From: Synechococcus sp. A10-1-5-1
GTDB taxonomy: Bacteria > Cyanobacteriota > Cyanobacteriia > PCC-6307 > Cyanobiaceae
Direction: 5' to 3'
Assembly: GCF_023115425.1 (NCBI RefSeq)
Contig: NZ_CP096032.1
Span: 1,984,001-2,048,000, forward strand
Length of the DNA: 64,000 bases
In this document: in pieces, positions 16,513-25,485 of the stretch
How the letters are laid out: every line of letters starts with the position of its first letter
How positions within the stretch are numbered: position 1 is the first letter of the stretch
Notes under the pieces: generated by a model
Database searches by the model: none
Seen by the model: the letters and a program-made list of their open reading frames with translations, nothing else
Told to the model about the DNA's origin: nothing
Program-made: the position numbers and the translations under genes

Positions 16513-17040
16513 TTGGCGGCTGCCAATCATTACGAGCTGCTGGAGGTGCCCAGCGAGGCGTCCACCCAGGAGTTGCGGCGGGCCTTTCGCAGCCTGAGCA
16601 AGCGCTACCACCCTGACACCACTGAACTGCCCGAGGACGAGGCCAGGGAGGCCTTTCGGCGCCTCCAGCAGGCCTATCTCACCCTCAGTGATCCCGAGCG
16701 CAGGCGCAGTTACGACGCCACCCTGCGGGGAACACTTCGGGTGGTCCTCCCCCAGCCGTCGGTTCGGACGGCGCCGAAGCCGGTTCCGGTCCGCCGCCCC
16801 CTCTCTGGGGGCGAGTGGTTCGCCCTGCTGCTGCTGGTCTTGGCGGTGGCCTTCAGCCTGGTCCTGGGCGTCGGCCTGGCCTGGTCCCGCGGGGTTGAAT
16901 TCCTCAAGCCCCCCAGCTGGGTTGCGGCTGGTGGGCAAACTGAGGCATCAAGTCCGCTGCTTGTGGATGTCGGATCTGCCGCCACCTCAGACCCCGCTGT
17001 ACAACCACCCTCTGCCGGTTCTGGAGCGTTGGCTGGCTGA
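16513..17040 (+). CDS. J-domain protein with C-terminal membrane helix
   Basis: About 175 residues. The first 70 form a J domain: [20 protein letters not shown], then the diagnostic HPD in KRYHPDT and [11 protein letters not shown]. After a Pro/basic linker comes one hydrophobic helix ([22 protein letters not shown]). No ATG or GTG is available close to the J domain; TTG 16513 ([12 protein letters not shown]) is the only sensible start. The last 74 nt overlap the next gene in another frame, so the C-terminal 24 residues are uncertain. It should recruit an Hsp70 to a membrane. Confidence 0.8.
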   Translation: MAAANHYELLEVPSEASTQELRRAFRSLSKRYHPDTTELPEDEAREAFRRLQQAYLTLSDPERRRSYDATLRGTLRVVLPQPSVRTAPKPVPVRRPLSGGEWFALLLLVLAVAFSLVLGVGLAWSRGVEFLKPPSWVAAGGQTEASSPLLVDVGSAATSDPAVQPPSAGSGALAG

Positions 17041-17233
17041 GCTCGGAGGGATTCAGCGCGGTCACCACTCCTGTGAATGGGACCTGACCACCCTCGACTG
17101 GCGCGCTGAGTTGGTTTTGGGTGCAGAGGAACTCACGGTGCGCTGGGGAGAGGGTGCTGCGGCTGTGGAGCGCCACTTTCCCTATGGCTTAACCCGCGCT
17201 GACGTGCAGGCTGCGATTTTCGCGGGCCCTTAG
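16967..17233 (+). CDS. DUF3143 protein
   Basis: 88 residues starting [20 protein letters not shown], with [12 protein letters not shown], a central CEWDLTTLDWRAEL and the C-terminal FPYGLTRADVQAAIF. I recognise this as the small cyanobacterial DUF3143 family. It overlaps the end of the J-domain gene by 74 nt in a different frame, so either the overlap is real or the J-domain C terminus has been extended by a frameshift. Its stop overlaps the stop of the convergent 54-residue ORF. Function unknown. Confidence 0.85.
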   Translation: MSDLPPPQTPLYNHPLPVLERWLAELGGIQRGHHSCEWDLTTLDWRAELVLGAEELTVRWGEGAAAVERHFPYGLTRADVQAAIFAGP

Positions 17234-17394
17234 AGCCGGCGCTTGCAGACCTCGCTTTCCTTCTCGCTGAGGGTGGAGAACGGTCCGCAGTTCACCCAAC
17301 GCACGAAGGACAGTTCGATGTCGGTGAAGAGCACCAGGATCCCTGCACAGAGGGCCGTGACCGCAGCGATGACCGCGACAGAGGAGGGTTTCAT
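17230..17394 (-). CDS. 54-residue membrane protein coupled to bioD
   Basis: Small ORF whose ATG (17394) overlaps the bioD stop as ATGA, making it the fifth gene of the biotin operon. It has a basic N terminus, one helix (VAVIAAVTALCAGILVLF) and a soluble tail with two cysteines (Cys36 in WVNCGPF and Cys50 in SEVCKRRL) that could form a disulfide or bind metal. I do not recognise a family. Coupling by overlap argues that it is real and expressed with bioD; a role in biotin metabolism is only an inference from position. Confidence 0.65.
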   Translation of the reverse strand: MKPSSVAVIAAVTALCAGILVLFTDIELSFVRWVNCGPFSTLSEKESEVCKRRL

Positions 17395-18068
17395 GGGCGG
17401 CTCGTGACCCCCATGAGCTTATGAACGAGCTCCAGGTCCTGCCACTGCTGTTGCAGCGCCACGGCATCGAGGCTTGGTAGCGGTGGTAGGCAGCCCAGGA
17501 CCGGAATCCCCGAGATGGCCTCGAGGGTGGCCGCATTGTTGGGATGGGGCTCCCCATTGAGCAGGATCCCGAGGATCGAGAGATCCCTGCTGCGTAGGGC
17601 TTCGATCGAGAGCAGGGTGTGGTTCAAGGTGCCCAGGCCCGAGCGCGCCACCAACAGCACCGGCAAGTTCCAGCGTTGCAGCTGCTCGATCTGCAGCCAA
17701 TCCAGCCGCAGCGGCACGAGCAGGCCGCCGGCGGTCTCCACCACCAAAGGGCCCTCCACGGCGGGTAGGGCCAGCCGCTCGCACTGAATGGGTGGATTGT
17801 CCCCGGGTTCCAGCTCGGCCGCCCAATGGGGGGAGACCGGGGCCTGGAAGCGATAGGCCTCAGGAAGGACCCGTGCGTCTGGAAGGCCGAGCCAGCGCTG
17901 AACCCGTTCGCGGTCCCCTTCACCGTTCTCCAGACCGCACTGGACCGGCTTCCAGTAGGTCGCCTTCAGGCCCTGCACGACGAGGGCGCTGACCACGGTC
18001 TTGCCGACATCGGTGTCTGTGCCGCAGATCACCAACCGCTGGTCCGCACCGAGAGGGGTATGCGTCAT
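17391..18068 (-). CDS. bioD: Dethiobiotin synthetase
   Basis: 225 residues from ATG 18068 (MTHTPLGADQRLVICGTD). ATP-dependent closure of diaminopelargonic acid with CO2 to dethiobiotin. The P-loop is GTDTDVGKT; YWKPVQCGL (substrate Lys and Thr/Gln region), VETAGGLLVPL and the ILLNGEP nucleotide-specificity region are all in place. The start overlaps the bioC stop by 4 nt and the stop overlaps the start of the 54-residue ORF by 4 nt. Confidence 0.95.
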   Translation of the reverse strand: MTHTPLGADQRLVICGTDTDVGKTVVSALVVQGLKATYWKPVQCGLENGEGDRERVQRWLGLPDARVLPEAYRFQAPVSPHWAAELEPGDNPPIQCERLALPAVEGPLVVETAGGLLVPLRLDWLQIEQLQRWNLPVLLVARSGLGTLNHTLLSIEALRSRDLSILGILLNGEPHPNNAATLEAISGIPVLGCLPPLPSLDAVALQQQWQDLELVHKLMGVTSRP

Positions 18069-18841
18069 GGCTTTTGTCCCAGGAGCAGCAGCACCTCCCA
18101 AACAATGGCCTCCTCCGGGCCGGGCCAGGCCCGCAGTAGGCGGCGGAGTTGCCCTGGATTCAGCTGGGGACTGCGGCTGGCCTGGGCGCCGATCGCTTTG
18201 ATCTGCTGCAGGAACCAGAGTCCGCCCCGGTTGGGACGGCTAAAGCGGAGCACCTGGGCTTCCTTCAGCTCCAACCGTTGTTGGGCGCAGGCGATTAAGC
18301 CTTGCGCGCTGGGCAGCTCGAGGGCGGTGCAGGGGACCCCGGCACGCTCAGCGGCCTGGTGCCAGAGGGAAAAGCTTCCGGAGGTGGGAAGCCCCAGGAT
18401 CAGCCAGCCCCCGGTTTGGAGTTGGTCGCACCAGTGCTCCAGCTGCTCCTCAGGTTGCTCGAGCCATTGCAGGGCAAAACTCGAGACCAAGCCCGCGGGT
18501 TGCTCCAGGATCGGCGGGAGACCTTGGTTGAGGTCCCATTGGATCTGGGGGGCGTTGTCGCTGGCGCCCTGCTCAAGTAGGGCCGAGCAGGCATCGATAC
18601 GAAGCCAAGGACCTTGCCCCAGGGTGGTGGCGAGGGCCCGGCTCAGAAGCCCACTGCCTGCCCCCAGATCAGCCAGGGGACCGGGGGGAAAGCTCACCCC
18701 ATGGCGGGCGCTCAGGCCCGCCAGGCGTTGGGCGACAGCCGCCTGGAGGCGCGCGCGATTCGGGTAGCGGCTGGCTCCTTCGCTGAAGCAGCCGCGGACC
18801 GCCTCGCTAAAGCACGGTTCCGGCGAGTCAGGCCTGGACAT
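18065..18841 (-). CDS. bioC: Malonyl-ACP O-methyltransferase BioC (likely)
   Basis: 258 residues. A class I SAM methyltransferase: motif I is LADLGAGSGLLSRAL, followed by IDACSALLEQG and SSFALQWLEQPEEQLEHW, which resembles the BioC signature around the NLALQW-type motif. BioC methylates malonyl-ACP to prime pimelate synthesis. The assignment rests on this motif plus its position between bioK and bioD. ATG 18841 is preferred over TTG 18847. It overlaps the 3' end of the upstream hydrolase gene by 14 nt. Confidence 0.88.
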   Translation of the reverse strand: MSRPDSPEPCFSEAVRGCFSEGASRYPNRARLQAAVAQRLAGLSARHGVSFPPGPLADLGAGSGLLSRALATTLGQGPWLRIDACSALLEQGASDNAPQIQWDLNQGLPPILEQPAGLVSSFALQWLEQPEEQLEHWCDQLQTGGWLILGLPTSGSFSLWHQAAERAGVPCTALELPSAQGLIACAQQRLELKEAQVLRFSRPNRGGLWFLQQIKAIGAQASRSPQLNPGQLRRLLRAWPGPEEAIVWEVLLLLGQKP

Positions 18842-19523
18842 CGGCAATCCAATCCAGGACGGCGTCCGGCAAGGCGGGATCGATCAGGGAGTGCCCCAGG
18901 TCGCTGCGTGTCCACACCGTGGCATGGGGCAGTCCTTGCTTGAGTTCTTGCCGGCTGGCGGCGGTCACGATCTGGTCCTGCACGGCCTCCACAATCAGCA
19001 CGGGGATGCCGCTGGGGAACCCGGCCGGAAGGCCGCCGGTGGAGCCCAGACGAGCGAGATCCTCAAGCAGCCGGTCCCGCCCTTCGCTGCTGATGCCCTG
19101 CTCGAGGGGCCCCTCTGGCAGCAGTGATCTGGACTGCGGCGCCGCAGCCTGTTGCAGGAAATCCCGCAGTTGCTCCTGCTCCTCCCCGGCCTGGATGCGG
19201 CGCGCCATGGCCCGCAGGGCCGCGCTGATCGCTCGCCCCTCTCGGCCTTCGGGGACAAAGCGTGTGAAGCTCGCCAGCAGGACGGCCGCTGTGGCCTCAC
19301 GCCAGAGGGCCTCGCTCAGCAGATGGGGACCGAAGGAGTGGGCAATCACCACCCGCTGCTGGGTTCCAGAGCTCCAGTTGGGCTGCAGGGGGGATTCCCT
19401 GCCGTAGCCCCGTTCCCCGCAGTAGAAGGACCAGCCCCGCGCAGCAGCGCCTGCCGCCCAGGGGGCCCAGCTGCGGTGATCCCCAGCCCAGCCGTGCATG
19501 CCGATGAGTTGGATGCCGCTCAT
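18828..19523 (-). CDS. bioK: Alpha/beta hydrolase, probable pimeloyl-ACP methyl ester esterase BioK
   Basis: 231 residues from ATG 19523 (MSGIQLIGMHGWAGDHRSW). Oxyanion-side HGW near the N terminus, nucleophile elbow VIAHSFGPH (Ser), acid candidate in VEAVQDQIV (Asp), and catalytic His in SDLGHSLIDPA. A hydrolase between bioF and bioC would remove the BioC methyl group from pimeloyl-ACP. BioK is the form described for Synechococcus/Prochlorococcus (replacing E. coli BioH), so this name is likely, but it rests on context and lineage. Its ATG overlaps the bioF stop as ATGA. Confidence 0.85.
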   Translation of the reverse strand: MSGIQLIGMHGWAGDHRSWAPWAAGAAARGWSFYCGERGYGRESPLQPNWSSGTQQRVVIAHSFGPHLLSEALWREATAAVLLASFTRFVPEGREGRAISAALRAMARRIQAGEEQEQLRDFLQQAAAPQSRSLLPEGPLEQGISSEGRDRLLEDLARLGSTGGLPAGFPSGIPVLIVEAVQDQIVTAASRQELKQGLPHATVWTRSDLGHSLIDPALPDAVLDWIADVQA

Positions 19524-20680
19524 GGTCTCCCGAGGGCCTTGATCAGCCGAGACAAGGTGCCGGGCGGGCAATCGTGGCGAAGCACCAGTCTTAATCGCGC
19601 CGTCCCAGAGGGGACGGTGGGGGGGCGGATGGCCACGCTCAGGAGGCCTGCCTGCTCGAGCTGCTCTTGCAGCGCTAGGGCGCGGCGGTCCCCCCCTACC
19701 ACCAGAGGCAGGATGGGGCCGCTCCCCAAGGGCCTTGGCCAGCCGGCCGCCTCGAGGGCATCACGCCAGCGCTCAGCCCGCGCCAGCAGTGCCTGGCGTT
19801 CAGGCTCTCGCTCCTGGATGGCCCGTAATCCTGCGGCTGCCGCCGCCACCAGCGGCGGTGCCAGGGCTGTGCTGTAGCGAAATGGCCCGGAATGCTGCAG
19901 CAGCCAGTCCCCCACCGTGGCGTTCCCCGCCAGGAAGGCTCCACCAGAACCGAAGGCTTTGCCGAAGGTGCCGCTGATCAGGCTGATTTCCGGGATCCCG
20001 TAGCCCAGGCCGCGGCCCCCTTGGCCGAGTATCCCAAGGCTGTGGGCTTCATCCAGCAGCAGGGCGGCCCCATGGGTTCGGCAGAGCTGCGCCAAGGCGG
20101 TGACATCGGGCGAGCTGCCCTCCATCGAAAACAGGCTCTCGCTGAGCACCAGCAGCCGGCGCTGGGGGGCATCACGCCTGGCCCGATCCAACTGGTCTTT
20201 CAGGTCGGCGAGGTTGTTGTGCTGGAAGCGCCGCAATTTGGCGCCCGTGGCTTGGATCCCCACCAGCAGGGAGTGGTGAATCAGGCGATCCGCGATCACC
20301 CAGGTGTGTCGGTCCGCCAGGGCCTGAACCGCGGCGATATTGGCTTGGAACCCGCTGGGATAGAGCAGGACTCGCTCGCGTCCCAGCCAATGGCCTAGGG
20401 CTTGCTCGAGCTCGGCGTGGACTGGGCGTGTGCCGCTGATTAAGCGGGAGGCCCCGGCTCCAACTCCCACGGCCTCGATGGCGGCGGTGGCGGCCTGCTG
20501 CAGGGCTGGATCGCGGCTGAGACCCAGGTAGTCGTTGCTGGCTAGATCCAGTAGGGGCCGGGCCTCACCGGCAAAGGCGGCTTGGCCCGCCGGCTCCAGG
20601 CTGCGGAGACTGCGGCGGCGCGCCGGGGGGAGGGCCTCCAGATCAGCGGCCAGGGGTGCCAATGGATCGGCTGCGTCCAT
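19520..20680 (-). CDS. bioF: 8-amino-7-oxononanoate synthase
   Basis: 386-residue PLP enzyme of the alpha-oxoamine synthase family. Visible: LLDLASNDYLGLSRDP, GAGASRLISGTRPVHAELE, LLLDEAHSLGILGQGGRG, and the PLP-lysine segment SGTFGKAFGSGGAF. It joins pimeloyl thioester and alanine to give 7-keto-8-aminopelargonate. It is the first gene of the minus-strand bio operon, divergent from the helicase gene with a 69-nt gap that must hold both promoters. Confidence 0.93.
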   Translation of the reverse strand: MDAADPLAPLAADLEALPPARRRSLRSLEPAGQAAFAGEARPLLDLASNDYLGLSRDPALQQAATAAIEAVGVGAGASRLISGTRPVHAELEQALGHWLGRERVLLYPSGFQANIAAVQALADRHTWVIADRLIHHSLLVGIQATGAKLRRFQHNNLADLKDQLDRARRDAPQRRLLVLSESLFSMEGSSPDVTALAQLCRTHGAALLLDEAHSLGILGQGGRGLGYGIPEISLISGTFGKAFGSGGAFLAGNATVGDWLLQHSGPFRYSTALAPPLVAAAAAGLRAIQEREPERQALLARAERWRDALEAAGWPRPLGSGPILPLVVGGDRRALALQEQLEQAGLLSVAIRPPTVPSGTARLRLVLRHDCPPGTLSRLIKALGRP

Positions 20681-20749
20681 CGCCCCAGCTCTGCCCTCGG
20701 GTGAATGTCCTCAGTTTGCCCGTTTGGCCGGAGCCCATAGGATCTGCTA

Positions 20750-23572
20750 ATGCCCAGCAGCAGCGCATCGGCCCCCGGCACCCCGGCCCAGTCCACGGAC
20801 GTGCCGCCGCTCGAGCAGCTGTTTCCCTTCAGCCTCGATGACTTTCAGCTTGAGGCGATTGAAGCCCTGAACCAGGGCCATTCCGTGGTGGTGAGTGCTC
20901 CCACTGGCTCGGGCAAGACCCTGATTGGTGAGTACGCGATTCATCGCGCCTTGGCCCACGGCCAGAAGGTCTTCTACACAACGCCGCTCAAGGCCCTTTC
21001 GAACCAGAAACTGCGGGACTTCCGCGAGCAGTTCGGGGCTGAACGCGTCGGCCTGATGACCGGCGACCTCACCGTGAATCGGGAGGCCTCAATCGTGGTG
21101 ATGACCACGGAGATCTTCCGGAACATGCTCTACGCCGAGGCCGAGGCGGGTGATGACCCCCTGGCCGACGTGGAAGCCGTGGTGCTCGATGAGTGCCACT
21201 ACATGAACGACTCCCAGCGCGGGACGGTCTGGGAGGAGTCGATCATTCACTGCCCTCCGGTGGTGCAGCTGGTGGCCCTCTCGGCGACGGTGGCGAATGC
21301 CGGGCAGCTGACTGACTGGATCGAGGCGGTCCATGGGCCAACACGCTTGGTCCTGAGCGACTTCCGGCCGGTGCCGCTGCAGTTCAGCTTCTGCAGCGCC
21401 AAGGGCCTTCATCCCCTGCTCAACGACGAGGGCACCGGCCTTCACCCCAATTGCAAGGTCTGGCGTGCCCCCAAAGGCCGCAACCGCCGTGGACCCAAAA
21501 CCCCCAGGCCTCCGCAACCTGAGGCTCCACCCCTGGGCTTCGTCGTGGCTCAGATGGCCGATCGGGACATGCTCCCGGCCATCTATTTCATCTTCAGCAG
21601 GCGCGGCTGCGATAAGGCTGTTCGTGATCTGGGCAAGATCTGTCTGGTGAGTCCTGACGAGCAGGCCCGTATTCAGGAGCGCCTCGATGCCTTCATGGCG
21701 GCCACCCCGGAAGCGGTGCGCGATGGGGGCCATGACGATGCCCTGCTGCGCGGGATTGCGGCGCACCATGCCGGGGTCCTTCCGGCGTGGAAGGAGTTGA
21801 TTGAGGAGCTCTTCCAGCAGGGACTGGTGAAGGTGGTCTTCGCCACCGAGACCCTGGCGGCCGGCATCAACATGCCCGCCCGCAGCACCGTGATTTCCGC
21901 GCTGTCCAAGCGAACGGAGCGGGGCCACCGCGCGTTGATGGGCAGCGAGTTCCTCCAAATGGCGGGCCGGGCCGGCCGCCGCGGTCTCGACTCCCAGGGC
22001 TATGTCGTCACCGTGCAGAGCCGCTTTGAGGGCGTCCGGGAGGCGGGGCAGCTCGCGACCAGTCCCGCGGACCCGCTGGTGAGTCAGTTCACCCCCAGCT
22101 ACGGCATGGTTCTGAACCTGCTGCAGCGCTATGAGCTCTCCAAGGCCAAGGAGCTGGTGGAGCGCAGCTTTGGTCGCTATCTGGCGACCTTGGATCTCAG
22201 CGAGGACGAGGCCCGGATCACTGAGCTGCGCGAGCAGCTGGGTGACTTAAGCGGGACCGTCGAGAACGTCGACTGGGAGGATTTCGAGGACTACGAGAAG
22301 CAGCGTGGCCGCCTGCGGGAGGAGCGCCGTTTGCTGCGAATCCTGCAGCAGCAGGCCGAGGAAACCTTGGCCCACGAACTCACCTTGGCCCTCCGCTTTG
22401 CCAGTGAGGGAACCCTGGTCAGCCTGAAGGCCCCCGTCCTACGCGGCCGTGTCACACCCGCTGTGATCGTTGAGAAGCAGCAGGGCTCTGGCCAGTTCCC
22501 GCTCCTCTGCTGCCTCACCGATGAGAACGTCTGGGTGCTGGTGCCCTGCAGTGCGGTGGTCAGCCTGCACGCCGAGCTCACCTGCCTGCAGGTCAAGGAT
22601 GTGGCCATACCCGAGCTGCATCGGCCTGGGGAGCTACGCCATGGCGATCAAGCCAGTGGCGGCTTGGCCTTGGCCGTCGGACACATGGCCGGTCGCCACG
22701 ACATGGTCACTCCCCAGTACGACCTGGCTGGTGAAGTCCAAGCCCAGGCCCATCTGGTGCGCGAGCTGGAGCTGGCGCTGGAACTGCATCCGGCCCATGG
22801 CGCTGGCGATCGCAAGAAGCTGCGCAAACAGCGCTTCCGCATGGAGGAGTTGGAGGGGGAGATCGCTGAGCGGCAGCGCATCCTGCATTTCCGCGCCAAT
22901 CGCCATTGGGAAACGTTCTTGGCGCTGATCGAGATCCTGCGCTTCTTCGGTTGCCTTGATGGTGATGAGGGCTTGGATCCGAGCGAGGTGGGCCGGACCG
23001 TGGCGGCCCTGCGGGGGGATAACGAGCTCTGGCTGGGGATGGCGCTGATGAGCGGCCATCTCGATGAGCTGGAGCCCTCCGACCTCGCGGCTGTGCTTGA
23101 AGCCATCTCCACGGAGGTGAATCGCCCAGACCTCTGGAGCGGCTATCCACCCCCGCCGGCTGCCGATGAGGCGATGCACGACCTGCGCGGGATTCGCCGC
23201 GAACTGCAGCGGCAACAGGAAGCAGCCAAGGTGGTGATGCCGGTCTGGTTTGAAGGCGAGTTGATGGGCCTGGTCCATGCCTGGGCCAAGGGCGTCAGCT
23301 GGAGCGACCTGATTGCCAATACCTCCCTCGATGAGGGTGATGTGGTGCGGATCATGCGCCGCACCGTGGATCTGCTCGCCCAGATCCCCTACTGCGAAGC
23401 CATCAGCGAGCAGCTGCGCAGCAATGCCCGCGCTGCCCTGAAGGCGATCAACCGTTTCCCAGTGCAGGAACCGATTGATGGGGGCCATGCGAAGGGTGGG
23501 GGATCCAATCCCGCCACCGCTCGCCAGAACGACCCCAAGGGTGATCCCTCGGTGCTCAATTCCGTGGCCTGA
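20750..23572 (+). CDS. Ski2/Mtr4-like DEAD/DEAH-box RNA helicase
   Basis: 940 residues. Superfamily 2 motifs in order: Q-like LDDFQLEAIEAL, Walker A SAPTGSGKTLIGEYA, Ia YTTPLKALSNQK, Ib TGD, II DECHYM (DExH), III LSATVANA, then FIFSRRGCDKA, V-region ETLAAGINMPAR and VI QMAGRAGRRG. The C-terminal part (about residues 450-920) resembles the Ski2-like region with a DSHCT-type end. Related cyanobacterial proteins are annotated as RNA helicases of the antiviral/Ski2 type; substrate unknown. ATG 20750 fits; the first 20 residues are low complexity. Confidence 0.93.
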   Translation: MPSSSASAPGTPAQSTDVPPLEQLFPFSLDDFQLEAIEALNQGHSVVVSAPTGSGKTLIGEYAIHRALAHGQKVFYTTPLKALSNQKLRDFREQFGAERVGLMTGDLTVNREASIVVMTTEIFRNMLYAEAEAGDDPLADVEAVVLDECHYMNDSQRGTVWEESIIHCPPVVQLVALSATVANAGQLTDWIEAVHGPTRLVLSDFRPVPLQFSFCSAKGLHPLLNDEGTGLHPNCKVWRAPKGRNRRGPKTPRPPQPEAPPLGFVVAQMADRDMLPAIYFIFSRRGCDKAVRDLGKICLVSPDEQARIQERLDAFMAATPEAVRDGGHDDALLRGIAAHHAGVLPAWKELIEELFQQGLVKVVFATETLAAGINMPARSTVISALSKRTERGHRALMGSEFLQMAGRAGRRGLDSQGYVVTVQSRFEGVREAGQLATSPADPLVSQFTPSYGMVLNLLQRYELSKAKELVERSFGRYLATLDLSEDEARITELREQLGDLSGTVENVDWEDFEDYEKQRGRLREERRLLRILQQQAEETLAHELTLALRFASEGTLVSLKAPVLRGRVTPAVIVEKQQGSGQFPLLCCLTDENVWVLVPCSAVVSLHAELTCLQVKDVAIPELHRPGELRHGDQASGGLALAVGHMAGRHDMVTPQYDLAGEVQAQAHLVRELELALELHPAHGAGDRKKLRKQRFRMEELEGEIAERQRILHFRANRHWETFLALIEILRFFGCLDGDEGLDPSEVGRTVAALRGDNELWLGMALMSGHLDELEPSDLAAVLEAISTEVNRPDLWSGYPPPPAADEAMHDLRGIRRELQRQQEAAKVVMPVWFEGELMGLVHAWAKGVSWSDLIANTSLDEGDVVRIMRRTVDLLAQIPYCEAISEQLRSNARAALKAINRFPVQEPIDGGHAKGGGSNPATARQNDPKGDPSVLNSVA

Positions 23573-23669
23573 GCACCAGCCAGACGATGAGTAAGAGCCC
23601 GGCCGTGCTGCCCACCGTGTAGAGCCAATCGGCGTAGGGGGTCCAGAACAGGGCGAAGGCTGCAGTCAT
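23556..23669 (-). CDS. 37-residue single-pass membrane protein
   Basis: Tiny minus-strand ORF (MTAAFALFWTPYADW, then LYTVGSTAGLLLIVWLVLRP) overlapping the last 17 nt of the helicase gene. One membrane helix with a short positively charged C-terminal end. An alternative in-frame ATG lies at 23675. Its shape (aromatic-rich N terminus, one helix, RPRN end) is that of small photosynthetic or stress membrane proteins, but I do not recognise a named family. Confidence 0.5.
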   Translation of the reverse strand: MTAAFALFWTPYADWLYTVGSTAGLLLIVWLVLRPRN

Positions 23670-23693
23670 GGGCATCGGTAGCGTGGCCGCGTG

Positions 23694-24128
23694 ATGAATC
23701 CGTCCCGCATCCGCATCCTGGCGGTGGGCAAGTTGCGCAAGAGCTGGGTGCTGGAGGGGGCCTCCACCTTCCTCAAACGCCTACCGGGACTGCAGGTCCT
23801 GGAGCTCCGGGATGCCGGGATGGCCAAGGAAGCAGAGGCCATCCTGGCGGCCCTAAAGCCGGACGAGCGCTTGGTGATCCTCACGGAGGAGGGTCAAACC
23901 CTGGATTCGGTGGCCCTGGCCAGGCGGCTGGAGGGCTCCGGTTCGGAGCGCCTGGCGTTTGTCATCGGGGGTGCCGAAGGCCTTGACCCGGCGTTGAAGG
24001 CCCGCGCCAGTTGGCGCCTGAGCCTCTCCCCGTTGACCTTTCCCCACGAGCTGGCCCGGTTATTGCTGCTAGAGCAGCTCTACCGGGCCATGACGATTCA
24101 GCAGGGCGGGCCGTATCACAAGGCCTAG
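23694..24128 (+). CDS. rlmH: 23S rRNA (pseudouridine1915-N3) methyltransferase RlmH
   Basis: 144 residues from ATG 23694 (a GTG one codon upstream is possible). SPOUT-class enzyme: N-terminal [14 protein letters not shown], the [14 protein letters not shown] knot loop, and the C-terminal [22 protein letters not shown] signature with the conserved PYHK end. It modifies pseudouridine 1915 in helix 69 of 23S rRNA. Its 3' end faces purB with a 9-nt gap. Confidence 0.96.
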   Translation: MNPSRIRILAVGKLRKSWVLEGASTFLKRLPGLQVLELRDAGMAKEAEAILAALKPDERLVILTEEGQTLDSVALARRLEGSGSERLAFVIGGAEGLDPALKARASWRLSLSPLTFPHELARLLLLEQLYRAMTIQQGGPYHKA

Positions 24129-24137
24129 GGGGATGGA

Positions 24138-25433
24138 CTAGATCCCCAGGCGCTGCCAGATCACATCCAGGTTGGCCTGGTGCAGATCAGTGGAGAAGCA
24201 CTCCGCCAGTTGCTCGGCATTGAGACGCGAGGTCACATCGGCGTCGGCCTCCAGATTGGCCCGGAAGTTGCCGCCGTCGGTGTTCCAAGCGGTATGGGCG
24301 TTGCGCTGCACGATCCGGTAAGCGTCTTCGCGGCTGATGCCTGTTTCCACCAGGGCCAGCAGCACCCGCTGGCTGAAGACCACACCGCCGTAGACGTTCA
24401 TGTTGCGGGCCATGTTGCCGGGGTAGACCCCGAGACCCTTCACGACTGAGGTCATCTCCCGGAGCATGAAGTGCAGGGTGACTGAGCAGTCGGGCAGCAT
24501 CATTCGCTCCACGGAGCTGTGGCTGATGTCCCGCTCGTGCCAGAGGGCGCAGTTCTCTAGTGCTGCCACGACATAGCTGCGCAGCACCCGTGCCAGGCCG
24601 CTGATCCGTTCGCTGCGAATCGGGTTGCGCTTGTGGGGCATGGCGGAGCTGCCCTTCTGCCCCTTGGCGAAGTTCTCTTCGACCTCGAGCACGTCGGTGC
24701 GCTGCAGGTTGCGGATCTCGGTCGAGAAGCGCTCCAGAGCGGCACCCACAAGGGCCAGGGTCTGGATGTATTCCGCGTGGCGATCGCGGGAGATCACCTG
24801 GGTGCTGGCCGTGTCGGGCACCAGGCCGAGCTTGGCGCAGGCGATTTCCTCCACCCGGGGGTCGGTGTTGGCGTAGGTGCCCATGGCGCCGGAGATCTGG
24901 CCCACGCTGACGGCGGCCTCCAGGTGCTCCAGACGCTCCTGGTTGCGGACCACCTCAGCCAACCAGCCAGCCACCTTGAATCCAAAGGTGATCGGTTCAC
25001 CGTGGATGGCGTGGGAGCGGCCGATCATCACCGTGGTCTTGTGCTCCCGAGCCAGCACCCGCAGGGCCTCGGCCAGTAGGTCGAGTTCCTGGCGCAGCAG
25101 CTTCACGGACGCCTTCATCTGCAGGGCGACCCCGGTGTCGAGAACATCGGAGCTGGTCATGCCCACGTGGATGTGGCGCCCGGCGTCACCCACATGCTCG
25201 TTGACGTTGGTGAGGAACGCGATCACGTCATGGCGGACCTCGGCTTCGATCTCGAGGATCCGCTCGACGCTGAAGCTGGCTTTCTCTTTGATTGTGGCGA
25301 CGGCTTCAGCCGGGACGCGGCCCAGTTCGCAGTTGGCTTCGGTGGCGGCGATCTCCACATCGAGCCAGCTTTGGAACTTCGCCTGCTCGCTCCAGATGGC
25401 GCCCATCTCGGGCAGGGTGTAACGCTCGATCAA
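24138..25433 (-). CDS. purB: Adenylosuccinate lyase
   Basis: 431 residues, the usual length for the bacterial enzyme. Catalyses two purine steps (SAICAR to AICAR, adenylosuccinate to AMP). Family signature SSAMPHKRNP is exact. Also seen: VGMTSSDVLDTGVALQ, the catalytic His region IGRSHAIHGEPITFG, and a long helical core. Start ATG 25433 gives the typical MIERYTLPEMGAIWSEQAKF N terminus. Confidence 0.97.
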   Translation of the reverse strand: MIERYTLPEMGAIWSEQAKFQSWLDVEIAATEANCELGRVPAEAVATIKEKASFSVERILEIEAEVRHDVIAFLTNVNEHVGDAGRHIHVGMTSSDVLDTGVALQMKASVKLLRQELDLLAEALRVLAREHKTTVMIGRSHAIHGEPITFGFKVAGWLAEVVRNQERLEHLEAAVSVGQISGAMGTYANTDPRVEEIACAKLGLVPDTASTQVISRDRHAEYIQTLALVGAALERFSTEIRNLQRTDVLEVEENFAKGQKGSSAMPHKRNPIRSERISGLARVLRSYVVAALENCALWHERDISHSSVERMMLPDCSVTLHFMLREMTSVVKGLGVYPGNMARNMNVYGGVVFSQRVLLALVETGISREDAYRIVQRNAHTAWNTDGGNFRANLEADADVTSRLNAEQLAECFSTDLHQANLDVIWQRLGI

Positions 25434-25485
25434 GGCCGCGCCTGGCTCACATCAAGACCAATGTATGGAATGGCCTTTCGGGGCC

